Assembly (NCBI GenBank): GCA_951804985.1
Contig: OX638135.1
Coordinates: 6,477,659 to 6,541,658 of the forward strand
From: Dryomyza anilis
Taxonomy: Eukaryota > Arthropoda > Insecta > Diptera > Dryomyzidae
Length of the DNA: 64,000 nucleotides
Reading direction: 5' to 3'
This document shows positions 47,701 through 58,569 of this stretch, piece by piece. How positions within the stretch are numbered: the stretch's first letter is position 1; the number at the start of each line of letters is the position of its first letter. Made by a program: the position numbers and the translations under genes. Under the pieces are notes generated by a model that was given only the letters and a program-made list of their open reading frames with translations, had not been told where the DNA came from and made no database searches.

Positions 47701-50282
47701 TGCTTTTTGCTTCTATTTTTTTTTTTGTATTTGAGTTTTTTGTTTCATGTTCGTAGCTGGTGAAAGTGCCGAGTTATATCGTATTAAAAGTTTAGGTTGT
47801 ATGGGAGGTGCCACGCCGCTTTGTCCAATCTCACCCATATATAGCCTATCATTCCTTTCATACCATACCGCATCTGTGGTAAAAATTTCAAGAAAATCGG
47901 ATCGGCCGTTTAGACGGAGAAGCAGAACAAACGAGATTGCTTTTGTTTTTGTATTTTTGCTTTTGCTTTTGTTTTGTGCTTTTGCTTTTAATTTTTTTTT
48001 TGTATTTGAGTTTTTTTGTTTCATGTTCGTAGCTGGTGAAAGTTATATCGTATTAAAATTTTAGGTTGTATGGGACGTGCCACGCCTCTTTGTCCAATCC
48101 CGCCCATATATAGCCTATCATTCCTTCCAGACCATACCGCATCTGTGGTAAAAATTTCAAGAAAATCGGATCAGCCGTTTAGACGGAGAAGCGGAACAAA
48201 CGTGATTGCTTTTGTTTTTGTATTTTTGCTTTTGTTTTGTACTTTTGCTTTTTGCTTTTAATTTTTTTTTTGTATTTGAGTTTTTTGTTTCATGTTCGTA
48301 GTTGGTGAAAGTGCCGAGTTATATCGTATTAAAAGTTTAGGTTGTATGGGAGGTGCCACGCCCCTTTGTCCAATCCCGCCCATATATAGCCTATCATTCC
48401 TTCCAGACCATACCGCATCTGTGGTAAAAATTTCAAGAAAATCGGATCAGCCGTTTAGACGGAGAAGCGGAACAAACGTGATTGCTTTTGTTTTTGTATT
48501 TTTGCTTTTGTTTTGTTTTGTGCTTTTGCTTTAAAATTTTTTTTTTTGTATTTGAGTTTTTTGTTTCACGTTCGTAGCTGGTGAAAGTGCCGAGTTATAT
48601 CGTATTAAAAGTTTAGGTTGTATGGGAGGTGCCACGCCCCTTTGTCCAATCCCGCCCATATATAGCCTATCATTCTTTCCAGACCATACCGCATCTGTGG
48701 TAAAAATTTCAAGAAAATCGGATCAGCCGTTTAGACGGAGAAGCGGAACAAACGTGATTGCTTTTGTTTTTGTATTTTTGCTTTTGCTTTTGTTTTGTTT
48801 TGTGCTTTTGCTTTTAAATTTTTTTTTTGTATTTGAGTTTTTTGTTTCACGTTCGTAGCTGGTGAAAGTGCCGAGTTATATCGTATTAAAAGTTTAGGTT
48901 GTATGGGAGGTGCCACGCCCCTTTGTCCAATCCCGCCCATATATAGCCTATCATTCCTTCCAGACCATACCGCATCTGTGGTAAAAATTTCAAGAAAATC
49001 GGATCAACGGAGAAGCGGAACAAACGTGATTGCTTTTGTTTTTGTATTTTTGCTTTTGTTTTGTACTTTTGCTTTTTGCTTTTAATTTTTTTTTTTTGTA
49101 TTTGAGTTTTTTGTTTCATGTTCGTAGTTGGTGAAAGTGCCGAGTTATATCGTATTAAAAGTTTAGGTTGTATGGGAGGTGCCACGCCCCTTTGTCCAAT
49201 CCCGCCCATATATAGCCTATCATTCCTTCCAGACCATACCGCATCTGTGGTAAAAATTTCAAGAAAATCGGATCAGCCGTTTAGACGGAGAAGCGGAACA
49301 AACGTGATTGCTTTTGTTTTTGTATTTTTGCTTTTGTTTTGTTTTGTGCTTTTGCTTTTAAATTTTTTTTTTTGTATTTGAGTTTTTTGTTTCACGTTCG
49401 TAGCTTGTGAAAGTGCCGAGTTATATCGTATTAAAAGTTTAGGTTGTATGGGAGGTGCCACGCCCCTTTGTCCAATCCCGCCCATATATAGCCTATCATT
49501 CCTTCCAGACCATACCGCATCTGTGGTAAAAATTTCAAGAAAATCGGATCAGCCGTTTAGACGGAGAAGCGGAACAAACGTGATTGCTTTTGTTTTTGTA
49601 TTTTTGCTTTTGCTTTTGTTTTGTTTTGTGCTTTTGCTTTTAAATTTTTTTTTTGTATTTGAGTTTTTTGTTTCACGTTCGTAGCTGGTGAAAGTGCCGA
49701 GTTATATCGTATTAAAAGTTTAGGTTGTATGGGAGGTGCCACGCCCCTTTGTCCAATCCCGCCCATATATAGCCTATCATTCCTTCCAGACCATACCGCA
49801 TCTGTGGTAAAAATTTCAAGAAAATCGGATCAACGGAGAAGCGGAACAAACGTGATTGCTTTTGTTTTTGTATTTTTGCTTTTGTTTTGTACTTTTGCTT
49901 TTTGCTTTTAATTTTTTTTTTTTGTATTTGAGTTTTTTGTTTCATGTTCGTAGTTGGTGAAAGTGCCGAGTTATATCGTATTAAAAGTTTAGGTTGTATG
50001 GGAGGTGCCACGCCCCTTTGTCCAATCCCGCCCATATATAGCCTATCATTCCTTCCAGACCATACCGCATCTGTGGTAAAAATTTCAAGAAAATCGGATC
50101 AGCCGTTTAGACGGAGAAGCGGAACAAACGTGATTGCTTTTGTTTTTGTATTTTTGCTTTTGTTTTGTTTTGTGCTTTTGCTTTTAAATTTTTTTTTAGT
50201 ATTTGAGTTTTTTGTTTCACGTTCGTAGCTGGTGAAAGTGCCGAGTTATATCGTATTAAAAGTTTAGGTTGTATGGGAGGTG
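41740..50282 (+). repeat. Higher-order repeat D, 1.9- and 2.46-kb units
   Basis: A private marker, CACGCCGCTTTG followed in the next monomer by the deletion GTGAAAGTTATATCG, occurs at 43375, 45286 and 47747 (spacing 1911 and 2461 bp; the difference is two monomers). Flanking monomers with GTTCGTAGTTGG and CACGTTCGTAG alternate in the same order in each unit. Sequence between units is nearly identical, so this is the youngest part of the array, and it is the part hit by the retrotransposon at 50283. Confidence 0.9.
50271..50282 (+). repeat. Target-site duplication, left copy
   Basis: GTATGGGAGGTG at the end of the interrupted satellite monomer; the same 12 bp follow the element at 55598-55609, after which the monomer resumes with CCACGCCCC. 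Confidence 0.9.
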
Positions 50283-50567
50283 GGGACTATGGGGGCGATT
50301 ATCACAAGGCAACGTGTCTGAGTGCTTCAACATGGCGAAGCCAGCGCAATCCTTGTCGGTGTCGTCTCAAGTCAACTCACTGGTCACCAGAATTGACAAA
50401 TTGTCAAATGGTGACACCTCCACTTCGGTGGAAGTCCTCCTCGTGGAAGTCCCTGGAAACGGCGCTCTACACCACCCGGTGTAGAAGTCGGCTAAAGTGA
50501 GTGGCGAGCATCTCCCTCAGAGTGAGGGTTCGTGCGTTGGGTTTGGGTCCCACCACGGAAAAAACCT

Positions 50568-52491
50568 ATGCGCCCAATGAAAACAAAAAAGAAGCCTCGG
50601 ATAACGACCGATTACAACGATGACGACCCACGCAAACGTTTTAAGGACCATGATTTACGGATATGCACCTGGAATGTCCGGACCCTTTATAGGGAAGGTG
50701 CCTCTATCCAGCTGGCAGATGTCCTCGAAAAATATAAGGCTGACATCACCGCTATCCAGGAGATGCGATGGACGGGACAGGGCTGTTCGAAACAAGCGTC
50801 CTGTGATATCTACTACAGCTGCCATGCGGACACGAATTTGGATGTGGATTTGTGGTCGGCAAGAGACTCCGCCACCTTGTCTCTAGGTTCACGCCCGTGG
50901 ACGAAAGGCTCGCAACAATCCGCATCAAGGCTAAATATTTCCATATCAGCCTAATTTGTGCACACGCTCCGACGAACGAGAAAGATGACGAGACAAAAGA
51001 GCGCTTCTACGAGCGCCTAGACAACGCATACGAGCGCTGCCCCCGCCACGATATCAAAATCGTGCTAGGCGATTTTAACGCCAAGGTGGGCAGAGAAGCC
51101 ATCTATTGTCCCACAATCGGAAAATTTAGCCTCCATGCCAACACTTCCGATAACGGAACGAGGCTAATCGACTTCGCCGCAGCACGAAACATGGTAGTTA
51201 GTAGCACTAGATTCGAACATTTCGATATTCACAAGGCCACATGGTTGTCGCCCGATCAAAAAACTCGAAATCAAATTGATCACGTTGTGATTGACGGAAG
51301 GCACTCTTCAAGCGTGATGGACGTACGCACTATCCGAGGTGCCAATATGGACTCGGATCATTACCTTGTAGCAGCCAAGGTCCGCACACGCTTAAGCGCT
51401 GCGAAGAACGTACGGAACCAAACGCAGAGAAAGCTAGACGTCGGAAAGCTGCAATCACAACAGACAACGCAAGCCTTTTCCACTCGACTCTCACACCTGC
51501 TTAGACAAAGCACTCCTCCTCTCGATGATATAAGCGCGCAGTGGAATCATATCTCCTGCTCTATGCGTACGGCTGCCGAAGAGGTGCTTGGATTCCAACG
51601 CCCCCTGAGGAATCAGTGGTATGACCAAGAGTGTCGCGCGGCCACTGCAGAGAAAGACGCTGCGTACAAATCCACCCTGCAGTCAGTAGCTACGCGAGCT
51701 GCGAAGGAGCGATACAAAGAGAAGAGGAGGGAAGAGAGACGTCTTTTCAGGCGTAAAAAAAGCGAGGCAGAAAGACGTGAGTGTGAGGAGATTGAGATGC
51801 ATGGGGACAGGAATGAGGCTCGAAAATTCTTCGAGAAAATAAGACGCCTAGCCGGAGGTTCGAAATCCGGAGCCTCTTCCTGTAAAGATGAGAACGGAAA
51901 TCTAGTGACAGATATCCAGAGCACACTGAAAATATGGAGGGATCACTTCTCTAAACTGCTGACCGGTGATGATGACCTCAATTCCACCGATAGAGAAGCA
52001 AACCCGGCAACCCCAGTACTTGATGACGACGTTGAGATTCCGTCACCCGACCATGACGAGGTCAGAACAGCCATTGCTCGGCTGAAAAACAACAAAGCCG
52101 CAGGTGCTGATGGCCTGCCTGCTGAATTGTTTAAGACCGGAGGCGAAGAGCTAATAGAGAGCATGCACGAGCTCGTAAGCAGAATATGGTCGGATGAAAG
52201 CATGCCAAGTGACTGGAACCTCAGTGTACTCTGCCCAATCCTTAAGAAAGGGGATCCCACTATCTGCGCCAACTACCGTGGGATCAGCCTTCTCAATATC
52301 GCATACAAGGTTCTATCGAGCGTATTATGTGAAAGACTGAAGCCCATCGTCAACAGACTGATTGGACCTTATCAGTGCGGCTTCAGACCTGGAAAGTCCA
52401 CCATAGACCAGATTTTCACATTGCGCCTAATCCAGGAAAAGACCCTAGAAAAACAGATCGACACCTACCACCTATTAGTCGACTATAATAG
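50568..52491 (+). pseudogene. RTE endonuclease and N-terminal RT, frameshifted
   Basis: The first ATG in frame is at 50568. The endonuclease nicks target DNA to prime reverse transcription; its landmarks are ICTWNVRTL, IQEMRWTGQG, GDFNAKVG, DHVVID and the catalytic SDH (about 51353-51361). A frameshift near 50837, between the CDIYYSCHAD block and GCGFVVGKRLRH, splits it; the second frame then stays open to 52501. A Lys/Arg/Glu-rich linker (KERYKEKRREERRLFRRKK) follows, then the start of the RT: LKNNKAAGADGLPAELF, PILKKGDP, NYRGISLLN and QCGFRPGKST. The RT stops after HLLVDY, where the insertion begins; relatives continue with the first catalytic block ending FD, which is lost here. Confidence 0.92.
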
Positions 52492-53638
52492 AAACATATG
52501 AATAGAAACATATGAAAATAAAAATAATTTAATTCAATATATAACATAAAATAAATATTAAATAAGTATTTATACTGTTTGATTTGCTTTGTAAAATTCT
52601 TTCAACCTAACGAATGTTTTACCGAAGTCAGTTTTCACAACTTTTACAGGTGGGTCAATTAATTGAGTCAAACATAAAATTTGATATTCACTTTTTAATG
52701 ATTCAATTTGCAACAAAATGAGCATCATAAGCTGTTTGTTTAAGTTCTTGACAGCAAAAATAAATTGATCCATTTAATTCTTTAATAACATAACATACAC
52801 TAAATAATGCAATATCCTGTTTTAAAATAGCAACGCAGAAGAAAATAATGTTAGAAGAAACTGAACGTCGCCGCCGACTAACGAGATTCACAAACAAAAA
52901 ACAAAATGAAATCCAGAAGGAAAAAACAGTGTTGCAATTGGTAACAAATAAAAGTAACAAATAAAAGTAGTTAGGGACTATTAAAGATTTAGTTGTATTG
53001 AAATTATATTAAATTAATTCCTATTAATATTTTAATTAAAAAATGTGTAAATACAATTAATTAATTAGTAAATACATTCATATTTTTAATTGGAATACGA
53101 TTTTATTTGCTATTAATATCAATTGTTATATATACGTACAATATTTTTTTCTGTGTAACCAGACGATTAAGGTTAAAATTCGAAAAAACAAGGATTATGG
53201 AAAAGCTTTGGGATAATGGTGCCAATGTAAAAAAATGCGCCTGTTCATGATAAATATCATTGCTGAAGGAACCAAACCTGTATCTGTTGAAATTAAAGTA
53301 TTTTTTTTTTGTCTTTAAACACCCTAATTGTTCATATTTGATCCCAAATTGTGAGGAATCCAGAGCTGATAGAGCAAAACGGATTCGAGATCAGCGACCC
53401 CATGTTACCCTAAAATCGTTATCAAATCAGAAGATGTTATTTTTTGCTGCACTGTGTAATAGTTTGACGTTACAGTCTTAAGAACTTAGGCCGAGCTCTC
53501 TCACCATTTTGAGCTGTGCGTGTTATATTTGTACTCAAAGTGGTGGGACCTACAGTTTATTGCCGAATCCGAACGGCGGGTGAGAGGTTTTCAGAGGCAA
53601 AATTTTACTCTCGTAGGTCTGCCTTTTACTGCCGAGGG

Positions 53639-53699
53639 GTAGCGCGGTACAGAAAATCAGTCCAGGTTTGAATCTGGGATATTTCGGCTCCAAGTAAAG
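53639..53699 (+). other. tRNA-like segment, possible SINE remnant
   Basis: GCCGAGG and TTTCGGC can pair as an acceptor stem (two G-T pairs). Between them lie GGTAGCGCGGTA (A-box-like) and GGTTTGAATCTGGG (B-box-like, with a T-arm that pairs except for one mismatch). The total of about 60 nt is too short for a tRNA and the anticodon arm is not intact, so at most it is a decayed tRNA-derived piece. Confidence 0.25.
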
Positions 53700-53940
53700 A
53701 CTTCAAAAATGAAAAAAAAACACATGATCATTTCTATATCTTTAAAACTAAACAAGATATTTAGATCTCAATGTAAGCTTTTCATAAACAAAAAAAAATT
53801 AAAAATCGGATATCTTTTAAAATCGGTTGAGTGGTTCCGAAAATACTGAATTTCACCAGATTTAAGAGCGGTTTGGTACACTGTGCGCAGCTGAAAATGC
53901 GATATTTCAATTTGCCGTCTTCAGGTGTGTGATGGTCTTC

Positions 53941-54330
53941 CTATACGTCGGCTGACCTGGGGTTCCAGTCTATGGCTTGTTTAGCAATATCGTTGGGTTG
54001 TTTCCGTAATGTACGTCCAATCCAATTGCATTTGCGTTTACGGATTTCCATCTGGATAGGTTGTTGACCAGTTTCTGACCAGAGACGATAATTTGAGATT
54101 GTTCTATTCCAGAATATGTGTAGAATCTTTCTCAAGTATTTATTTACAAAACTTGTAGGGAATATACGTCACGTAGTGATGCATTCCACATGTGGATTTT
54201 ACATTCGAATTGAATATATTCAGCTTCGTTATTGATATATATGATGATTTCCACACTGATTTGAGTTGAACGAAGATGTCAGCTTTCGAACCACCACTTT
54301 TATCCAGTATGCTTCCCAGGTAACTACTTC
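53941..54330 (-). pseudogene. Antisense fragment of a second non-LTR element
   Basis: Minus strand, two frames. The first (from about 54322) reads YLGSILDKSGGSKADI, then LKSVWKSS and TKLNIFNSNVKS. The second reads FVNKYLRKILHIFWNRTISN, then LWSETGQ, IRKRKCNWIGRTLRK and AIDWNPRSA. These are the C-terminal landmarks of many non-LTR reverse transcriptases ('YLGSI', 'FNSNVKS', 'RRIL-IFWP-TISN', 'WIGHTLRK', 'WNPQG'). A frameshift near 54160 and internal deletions show it is dead. It belongs to a different family from the host RTE element, whose own C-terminus reads WLGHVERM. Confidence 0.75.
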
Positions 54331-54354
54331 TACGTCTTATTAAAAGAGGGGAAA

Positions 54355-54535
54355 CTATAGAGAAAGGCGCAAAATTTGCAAAAGAAAATAAAATTGAAAT
54401 GAGCCAAATTAACAGAAATTTTGCGCCTCTAGAGAAGGTCGAAAATTATAGAGAAAGGCGCAAAATTACAAAAAAAAATAATAAAATTGCAAATGCGCCT
54501 AATTTACAAAATGTTTGCGCCTCTAAAAAAAAACA
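54355..54535. repeat. 91-bp repeat with AGGCGCAAAATT / AATTTTGCGCCT
   Basis: TATAGAGAAAGGCGCAAAATT occurs at about 54357 and 54448. Each is followed by a complementary TTTGCGCCTCT, so each unit can form a stem. No family identified. Confidence 0.65.
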
Positions 54536-54590
54536 CACACACACAAAATTGAAAAATTAGCTTAATTTACAGAGTTTTTGCGTCTTTTGT

Positions 54591-55574
54591 AACACACGTT
54601 GCTCAGTGAGAATAGGAAAAGACCTCTCCGAGCCATTTCATACCGAACGAGGTTTCAGACAGGGTGACTCCCTATCGTGCGACTTTTTTAACTTATTGAT
54701 GGAGAAAATAGTTCGAGCTGCCGAACTCCGTCAAAGCGGCACTATCCTCAACAAAAGTGTCATGCTGCTCGCATATGCCGACGATATTGATATCATTGGC
54801 AGGAGCACACGAGCAGTCAGCGCAGCATTCTCCAGATTGGAGAAAGAGTCGCGTCGAATGGGTCTAGCGGTGAACGAGGACAAGACGAAGTTCCTTGTGT
54901 CAACAAGCAAAAAAGAGTCCGTGCGTCTTGGACAAAAAGCTGATTTTGACACCCTCAAGTTCGACATTGTGAAGGACTTCGTCTATCTGGGATCCAGCGT
55001 AAACAGCAACAACGACGTCAGCCTGGAGATCAAACGGAGAATAACTCTTGCCAACAGGTGCTACTTTGGGCTCAGTAGGCAATTGAGAAGCAGAGCCCTC
55101 TCTCGCCGGACAAAAATAACGCTCTACAAGTCACTCATCATGCCCGTCCTACTTTATGGTGCAGAAACATGGACGCTGGCCACCACCGATGAGAGAGTAC
55201 TGGGAGCGTTCGAGAGAAAGATTCTCCGTAAAATCTTTGGCCCTATCTGCTTTGCTAACGAGTATCGAATCAGGATGAACCACGAGCTGTATGAGTTATT
55301 CGACGACATTGACATAGTCAAGCGCATCAAGATCCAGCGGCTTCGCTGGCTAGGTCATGTCGAACGAATGGATGAAAACACTCCAGCCAAGAAGGTGCTT
55401 GAATCGAAACTCGAAGGTGGACAGCGTAGAAGAGGGCGTCCAAATCTGCGTTGGAAAGACCAAGTAGAGGACAACCTGGCAACGCTTGGTATTTCTAACT
55501 GGCGTCAGCGCGCGCAAAGCAGATCCGACTGGCGCGGCTTCATCTCAGCGGCCAAAACCGACCCACGGTTGTAA
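54591..55574 (+). pseudogene. RTE reverse transcriptase, C-terminal part
   Basis: The retrotransposon resumes with TRCSVRIGKDLSEPF and runs open to the natural stop TAA at 55572-55574. It includes the RT core HTERGFRQGDSLSC, the catalytic AYADDIDIIG (YADD near 54775), LAVNEDKTKFLV, FVYLGSSVN, LYGAETWTL and the C-terminal RLRWLGHVERM and RRRGRPNLRWKDQV blocks. This half is intact. With the other half it makes a normal-length RTE protein apart from the missing 35 or so codons. Confidence 0.93.
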
Positions 55575-55597
55575 GGGCCATTTAAGTAAGTAAGTAA

Positions 55598-57093
55598 GTA
55601 TGGGAGGTGCCACGCCCCTTTGTCCAATCCCGCCCATATATAGCCTATCATTCCTTCCAGACCATACCGCATCTGTGGTAAAAATTTCAAGAAAATTGGA
55701 TCGGCCGTTTAGACGGTTAAGCGGAGCAAACGTGATTGCTTTTTTTTTGTATTTTTGCTTTTGTTTTGTACTTTTGCTTTTTGCTTTTAATTTTTTTTTT
55801 GTATTTGAGTTTTTTGTTTCATGTTCGTAGTTGGTGAAAGTGCCGAGTTATATCGTATTAAAAGTTTAGGTTGTATGGGAGGTGCCACGCCCCTTTGTCC
55901 AATCCCGCCCATATATAGCCTATCATTCCTTCCAGACCATACCGCATCTGTGGTAAAAATTTCAAGAAAATCGGATAAACGGAGAAGCGGAACAAACGTG
56001 ATTGTTTTTGTATTTTTGCTTTTGTTTTGTACTTTTGCTTTTTGCTTTTAATTTTTTTTTTTGTATTTGAGTTTTTTGTTTCATGTTCGTAGTTGGTGAA
56101 AGTGCCGAGTTATATCGTATTAAAAGTTTAGGTTGTATGGGAGGTGCCACGCAATATATAGCCTATCATTCCTTCCAGACCATACCGCATCTGTGGTAAA
56201 AATTTCAAGAAAATCGGATCAACGGAGAAGCGGAACAAACGTGATTATTTTTGTATTTTTGCTTTTGTTTTGTACTTTTGCTTTTTGCTTTTAATTTTTT
56301 TTTTGTATTTGAGTTTTTTGTTTCATGTTCGTAGTTGGTGAAAGTGCCGAGTTATATCGTATTAAAAGTTTAGGTTGTATGGGAGGTGCCACGCCCCTTT
56401 GTCCAATCCCGCCCATATATAGCCTATCATTCCTTCCAGACCATACCGCATCTGTGGTAAAAATTTCAAGAAAATCGGATCAACGGAGAAGCGGAACAAA
56501 CGTGATTGTTTTTGTATTTTTGCTTTTGTTTTGTACTTTTGCTTTTTGCTTTTAATTTTTTTTTTGTATTTGAGTTTTTTGTTTCATGTTCGTAGTTGGT
56601 GAAAGTGCCGAGTTATATCGTATTAAAAGTTTAGGTTGTATGGGAGGTGCCACGCCCCTTTGTCCAATCCCGCCCATATATAGCCTATCATTCCTTCCAG
56701 ACCATACCGCATCTGTGGTAAAAATTTCAAGAAAATCGGATCAGCCGTTTAGACGGAGAAGCGGAACAAACGTGATTGCTTTTGTTTTTGTATTTTTGCT
56801 TTTGTTTTGTACTTTTGCTTTTTGCTTTTAATTTTTTTTTTGTATTTGAGTTTTTTGTTTCATGTTCGTAGCTGGTGAAAGTGCCGAGTTATATCGTATT
56901 AAAAGTTTAGGTTGTATGGGAGGTGCCACGCCCCTTTGTCCAATCCCGCCCATATATAGCCTATTATTCCTTCCAGACCATACCGCATCTGTGGTAAAAA
57001 TTTCAAGAAAATTGGATCAGCCGTTTAGGCGGAGAAGCGGAACAAACGTGATTGCTTTTGTTTTTGTATTTTTGCTTTTGTTTTGTTTTGTGC
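55598..57093 (+). repeat. ~280-bp satellite, plus orientation
   Basis: The array resumes in the interrupted monomer with the second target duplication (GTATGGGAGGTG, 55598-55609) and continues for about six monomers, mostly of the class with GTTCGTAGTTGG and a GTACTTTTGCTTTTTG tail. One monomer (56090-56310) lacks the CCCCTTTGTCCAATCCCGCC part. Confidence 0.95.
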
Positions 57094-57323
57094 TCAAATA
57101 CAAAACAATGCAAAAATACAAAAACAAAAGCAATCACGTTTGTTCCGCTTCTCCGTCTAAACGGCTGATCCAATTTTCTTGAAATTTTTACCACAGATGC
57201 GGTATGGTCTGGAAGGAATAATAGGCTATATATGGGCGGGATTGGACAAAGGGGCGTGGCACCTCCCATACAACCTAAACTTTTAATACGATATAACTCG
57301 GCACTTTCACCAGCTACGAACAT
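56862..57323. repeat. Head-to-head palindrome at the inversion point
   Basis: 56862-57093 and 57323-57094 are inverted copies with the same private changes: CCTATTATTCC where nearly all monomers have CCTATCATTCC, and AAAATTGGATCAG. The centre is near 57093 (GTGCTCAAATACAAAACAATG). Beyond one monomer the two arms differ. Confidence 0.9.
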
Positions 57324-58500
57324 GAAACAAAAAACTCAAATACAAAAAAAAATTTAAAAGCAAAAGCGCAAAACAAAAGCAAAAGCAAAAGCAAAAATAC
57401 AAAAACAAAAGCAATCACGTTTGTTCCGATCCCGTCTAAACGGCTGATCCAATTTTCTTGAAATTTTTACCACAGATGCGGTATGGTCTGGAAGGAATGA
57501 TAGGCTATATATGGGCGGGATTGGACAAAGGGGCGTGGCACCTCCCATACAACCTAAACTTTTAATACGATATAACTCGGCACTTTCACCAGCTACGAAC
57601 ATGAAACAAAAAACTCAAATACAAAAAAAAAATTTAAAAGCAAAAGCACAAAACAAAACAAAAGCAAAAGCAAAAATACAAAAACAAAAGCAATCACGTT
57701 TGTTCCGCTTCTCCGTCTAAACGGCTGATCCAATTTTCTTGAAATTTTTACCACAGATGCGGTATGGTCTGGAAGGAATGATAGGCTATATATGGGCGGG
57801 ATTGGGCAAAGGGGCGTGGCACCTCCTGTACAACCTAAACTTTTAATACGATATAACTCGGAACTTTCACCAGCTACGAACATGAAACAAAAAACTCAAA
57901 TACAAAAAAAAAATTTAAAAGCAAAAGCACAAAACAAAACAAAAGCAAAAATACAAAAACAAAAGCAATCACGTTTGTTCCGCTTCTCCGTCTAAACGGC
58001 TGATCCAATTTTCTTGAAATTTTTACCACAGATGCGGTATGGTTTGGAAGGAATGATAGGTTATATATGGGCGGGATTGGACAAAGGGGCGTGGCACCTC
58101 CCATACAACCTAAACTTTTAATACGATATAACTCGGCACTTTCACCAGCTACGAACATGAAACAAAAAACTCAAATACAAAAAAAAAATTTAAAAGCAAA
58201 AGCACAAAACAAAACAAAAGCAAAAGCAAAAATACAAAAACAAAAGCAATCACGTTTGTTCCGCTTCTCCGTCTAAACGGCTGATCCAATTTTCTTGAAA
58301 TTTTACCACAGATGCGGTATGGTCTGGAAGGAATGATAGGCTATATATGGGCGGGGTTGGACAAAGGGGCGTGGCACCTCCCATACAACCTAAACTTTTA
58401 ATACGATATAACTCGGCACTTTCACCAGCTACGAACATGAAACAAAAAACTCAAATACAAAAAAAAAAAATTTAAAAACAAAAGCACAAAACAAAAGCAA
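57094..58500 (-). repeat. ~280-bp satellite, inverted block
   Basis: Five monomers in minus orientation, all sharing AAAATTGGATCAG (read on the minus strand), a variant rare in the plus-strand array. One monomer (57354-57602) has a deletion in GGAGAAGCGG. The block ends at 58500 in DNA that leads to the inverted minisatellite. Confidence 0.95.
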
Positions 58501-58569
58501 AAGCAAAAATACAAAAACAAAACCAATCACATAAAACCACAAACCAAACTAAATGAAAAACAAAAATAG

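Larger units (their letters stand above)
21496..50282 (+). repeat. ~280-bp satellite array, about 100 monomers
   Basis: Head-to-tail monomers of about 260-290 bp. Each runs: T-rich start with GTATTTGAGTTTTTTGTTTC, ATGTTCGTAGCTGGTGAAAG, GCCGAGTTATATCGTATTAA, TTTAGGTTGTATGGGAGGTG, CCACGCCCCTTTGTCCAATC, CCGCCCATATATAGCC, TTCCTTCCAGACCATACCGC, GTGGTAAAAATTTCAAGAAA, ATCGGATCAGCCGTTTAGAC, GGAGAAGCGGAACAAACGTG, then a variable (GCTTTT)n/(GTTTTT)n tail. The middle part resembles the non-coding interior of fly transposons ('AAAATTTCAAG-AAATCGG', 'GTGCCACGCCC'), so the satellite probably arose by tandem amplification of such a fragment. Length variation comes from the tail and from a 9-bp indel. The short frames in every monomer on both strands are judged non-coding. 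Confidence 0.95.
52492..54590. other. 2.1-kb foreign DNA replacing part of the RT
   Basis: AT-rich DNA that interrupts the retrotransposon between HLLVDY and NTRCSVRIG. Compared with relatives about 35 RT codons are missing, so this is a replacement and not a clean insertion. It begins with a doubled ATAGAAACATATGA (52491-52518). Minus-strand frames at 52570-52960 and the plus-strand one at 53260-53481 match no family I know. Later parts hold a tRNA-like segment, an antisense retrotransposon fragment and a small tandem repeat, listed separately. No terminal inverted repeats or target duplication were found. Confidence 0.75.
50283..55597 (+). mobile_element. RTE/BovB-like non-LTR retrotransposon
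   Basis: The element codes for an apurinic-type endonuclease followed by a reverse transcriptase, the layout of the RTE clade (annotated in many genomes as 'craniofacial development protein 2-like'). It starts GGGACTATGGGGGCG, has a 285-bp leader, and ends in a short (TAAG)n tail at 55582-55597, typical of RTE elements that lack poly-A. It lies between 12-bp target duplications in one satellite monomer. Base composition (about 50% GC) contrasts sharply with the neighbours. A frameshift near 50837 and a 2.1-kb replacement at 52492-54590 inactivate it. Confidence 0.92.

Noticed and set aside
21660..50282. A CRISPR-like repeat-spacer array
   Set aside because: The whole monomer is repeated without unique spacers of fixed length, and the DNA is clearly eukaryotic.
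52570..52960. Two overlapping minus-strand frames in the composite insertion
   Set aside because: Different frames, no recognised family, and AT-rich composition; kept only as a mention under the insertion.
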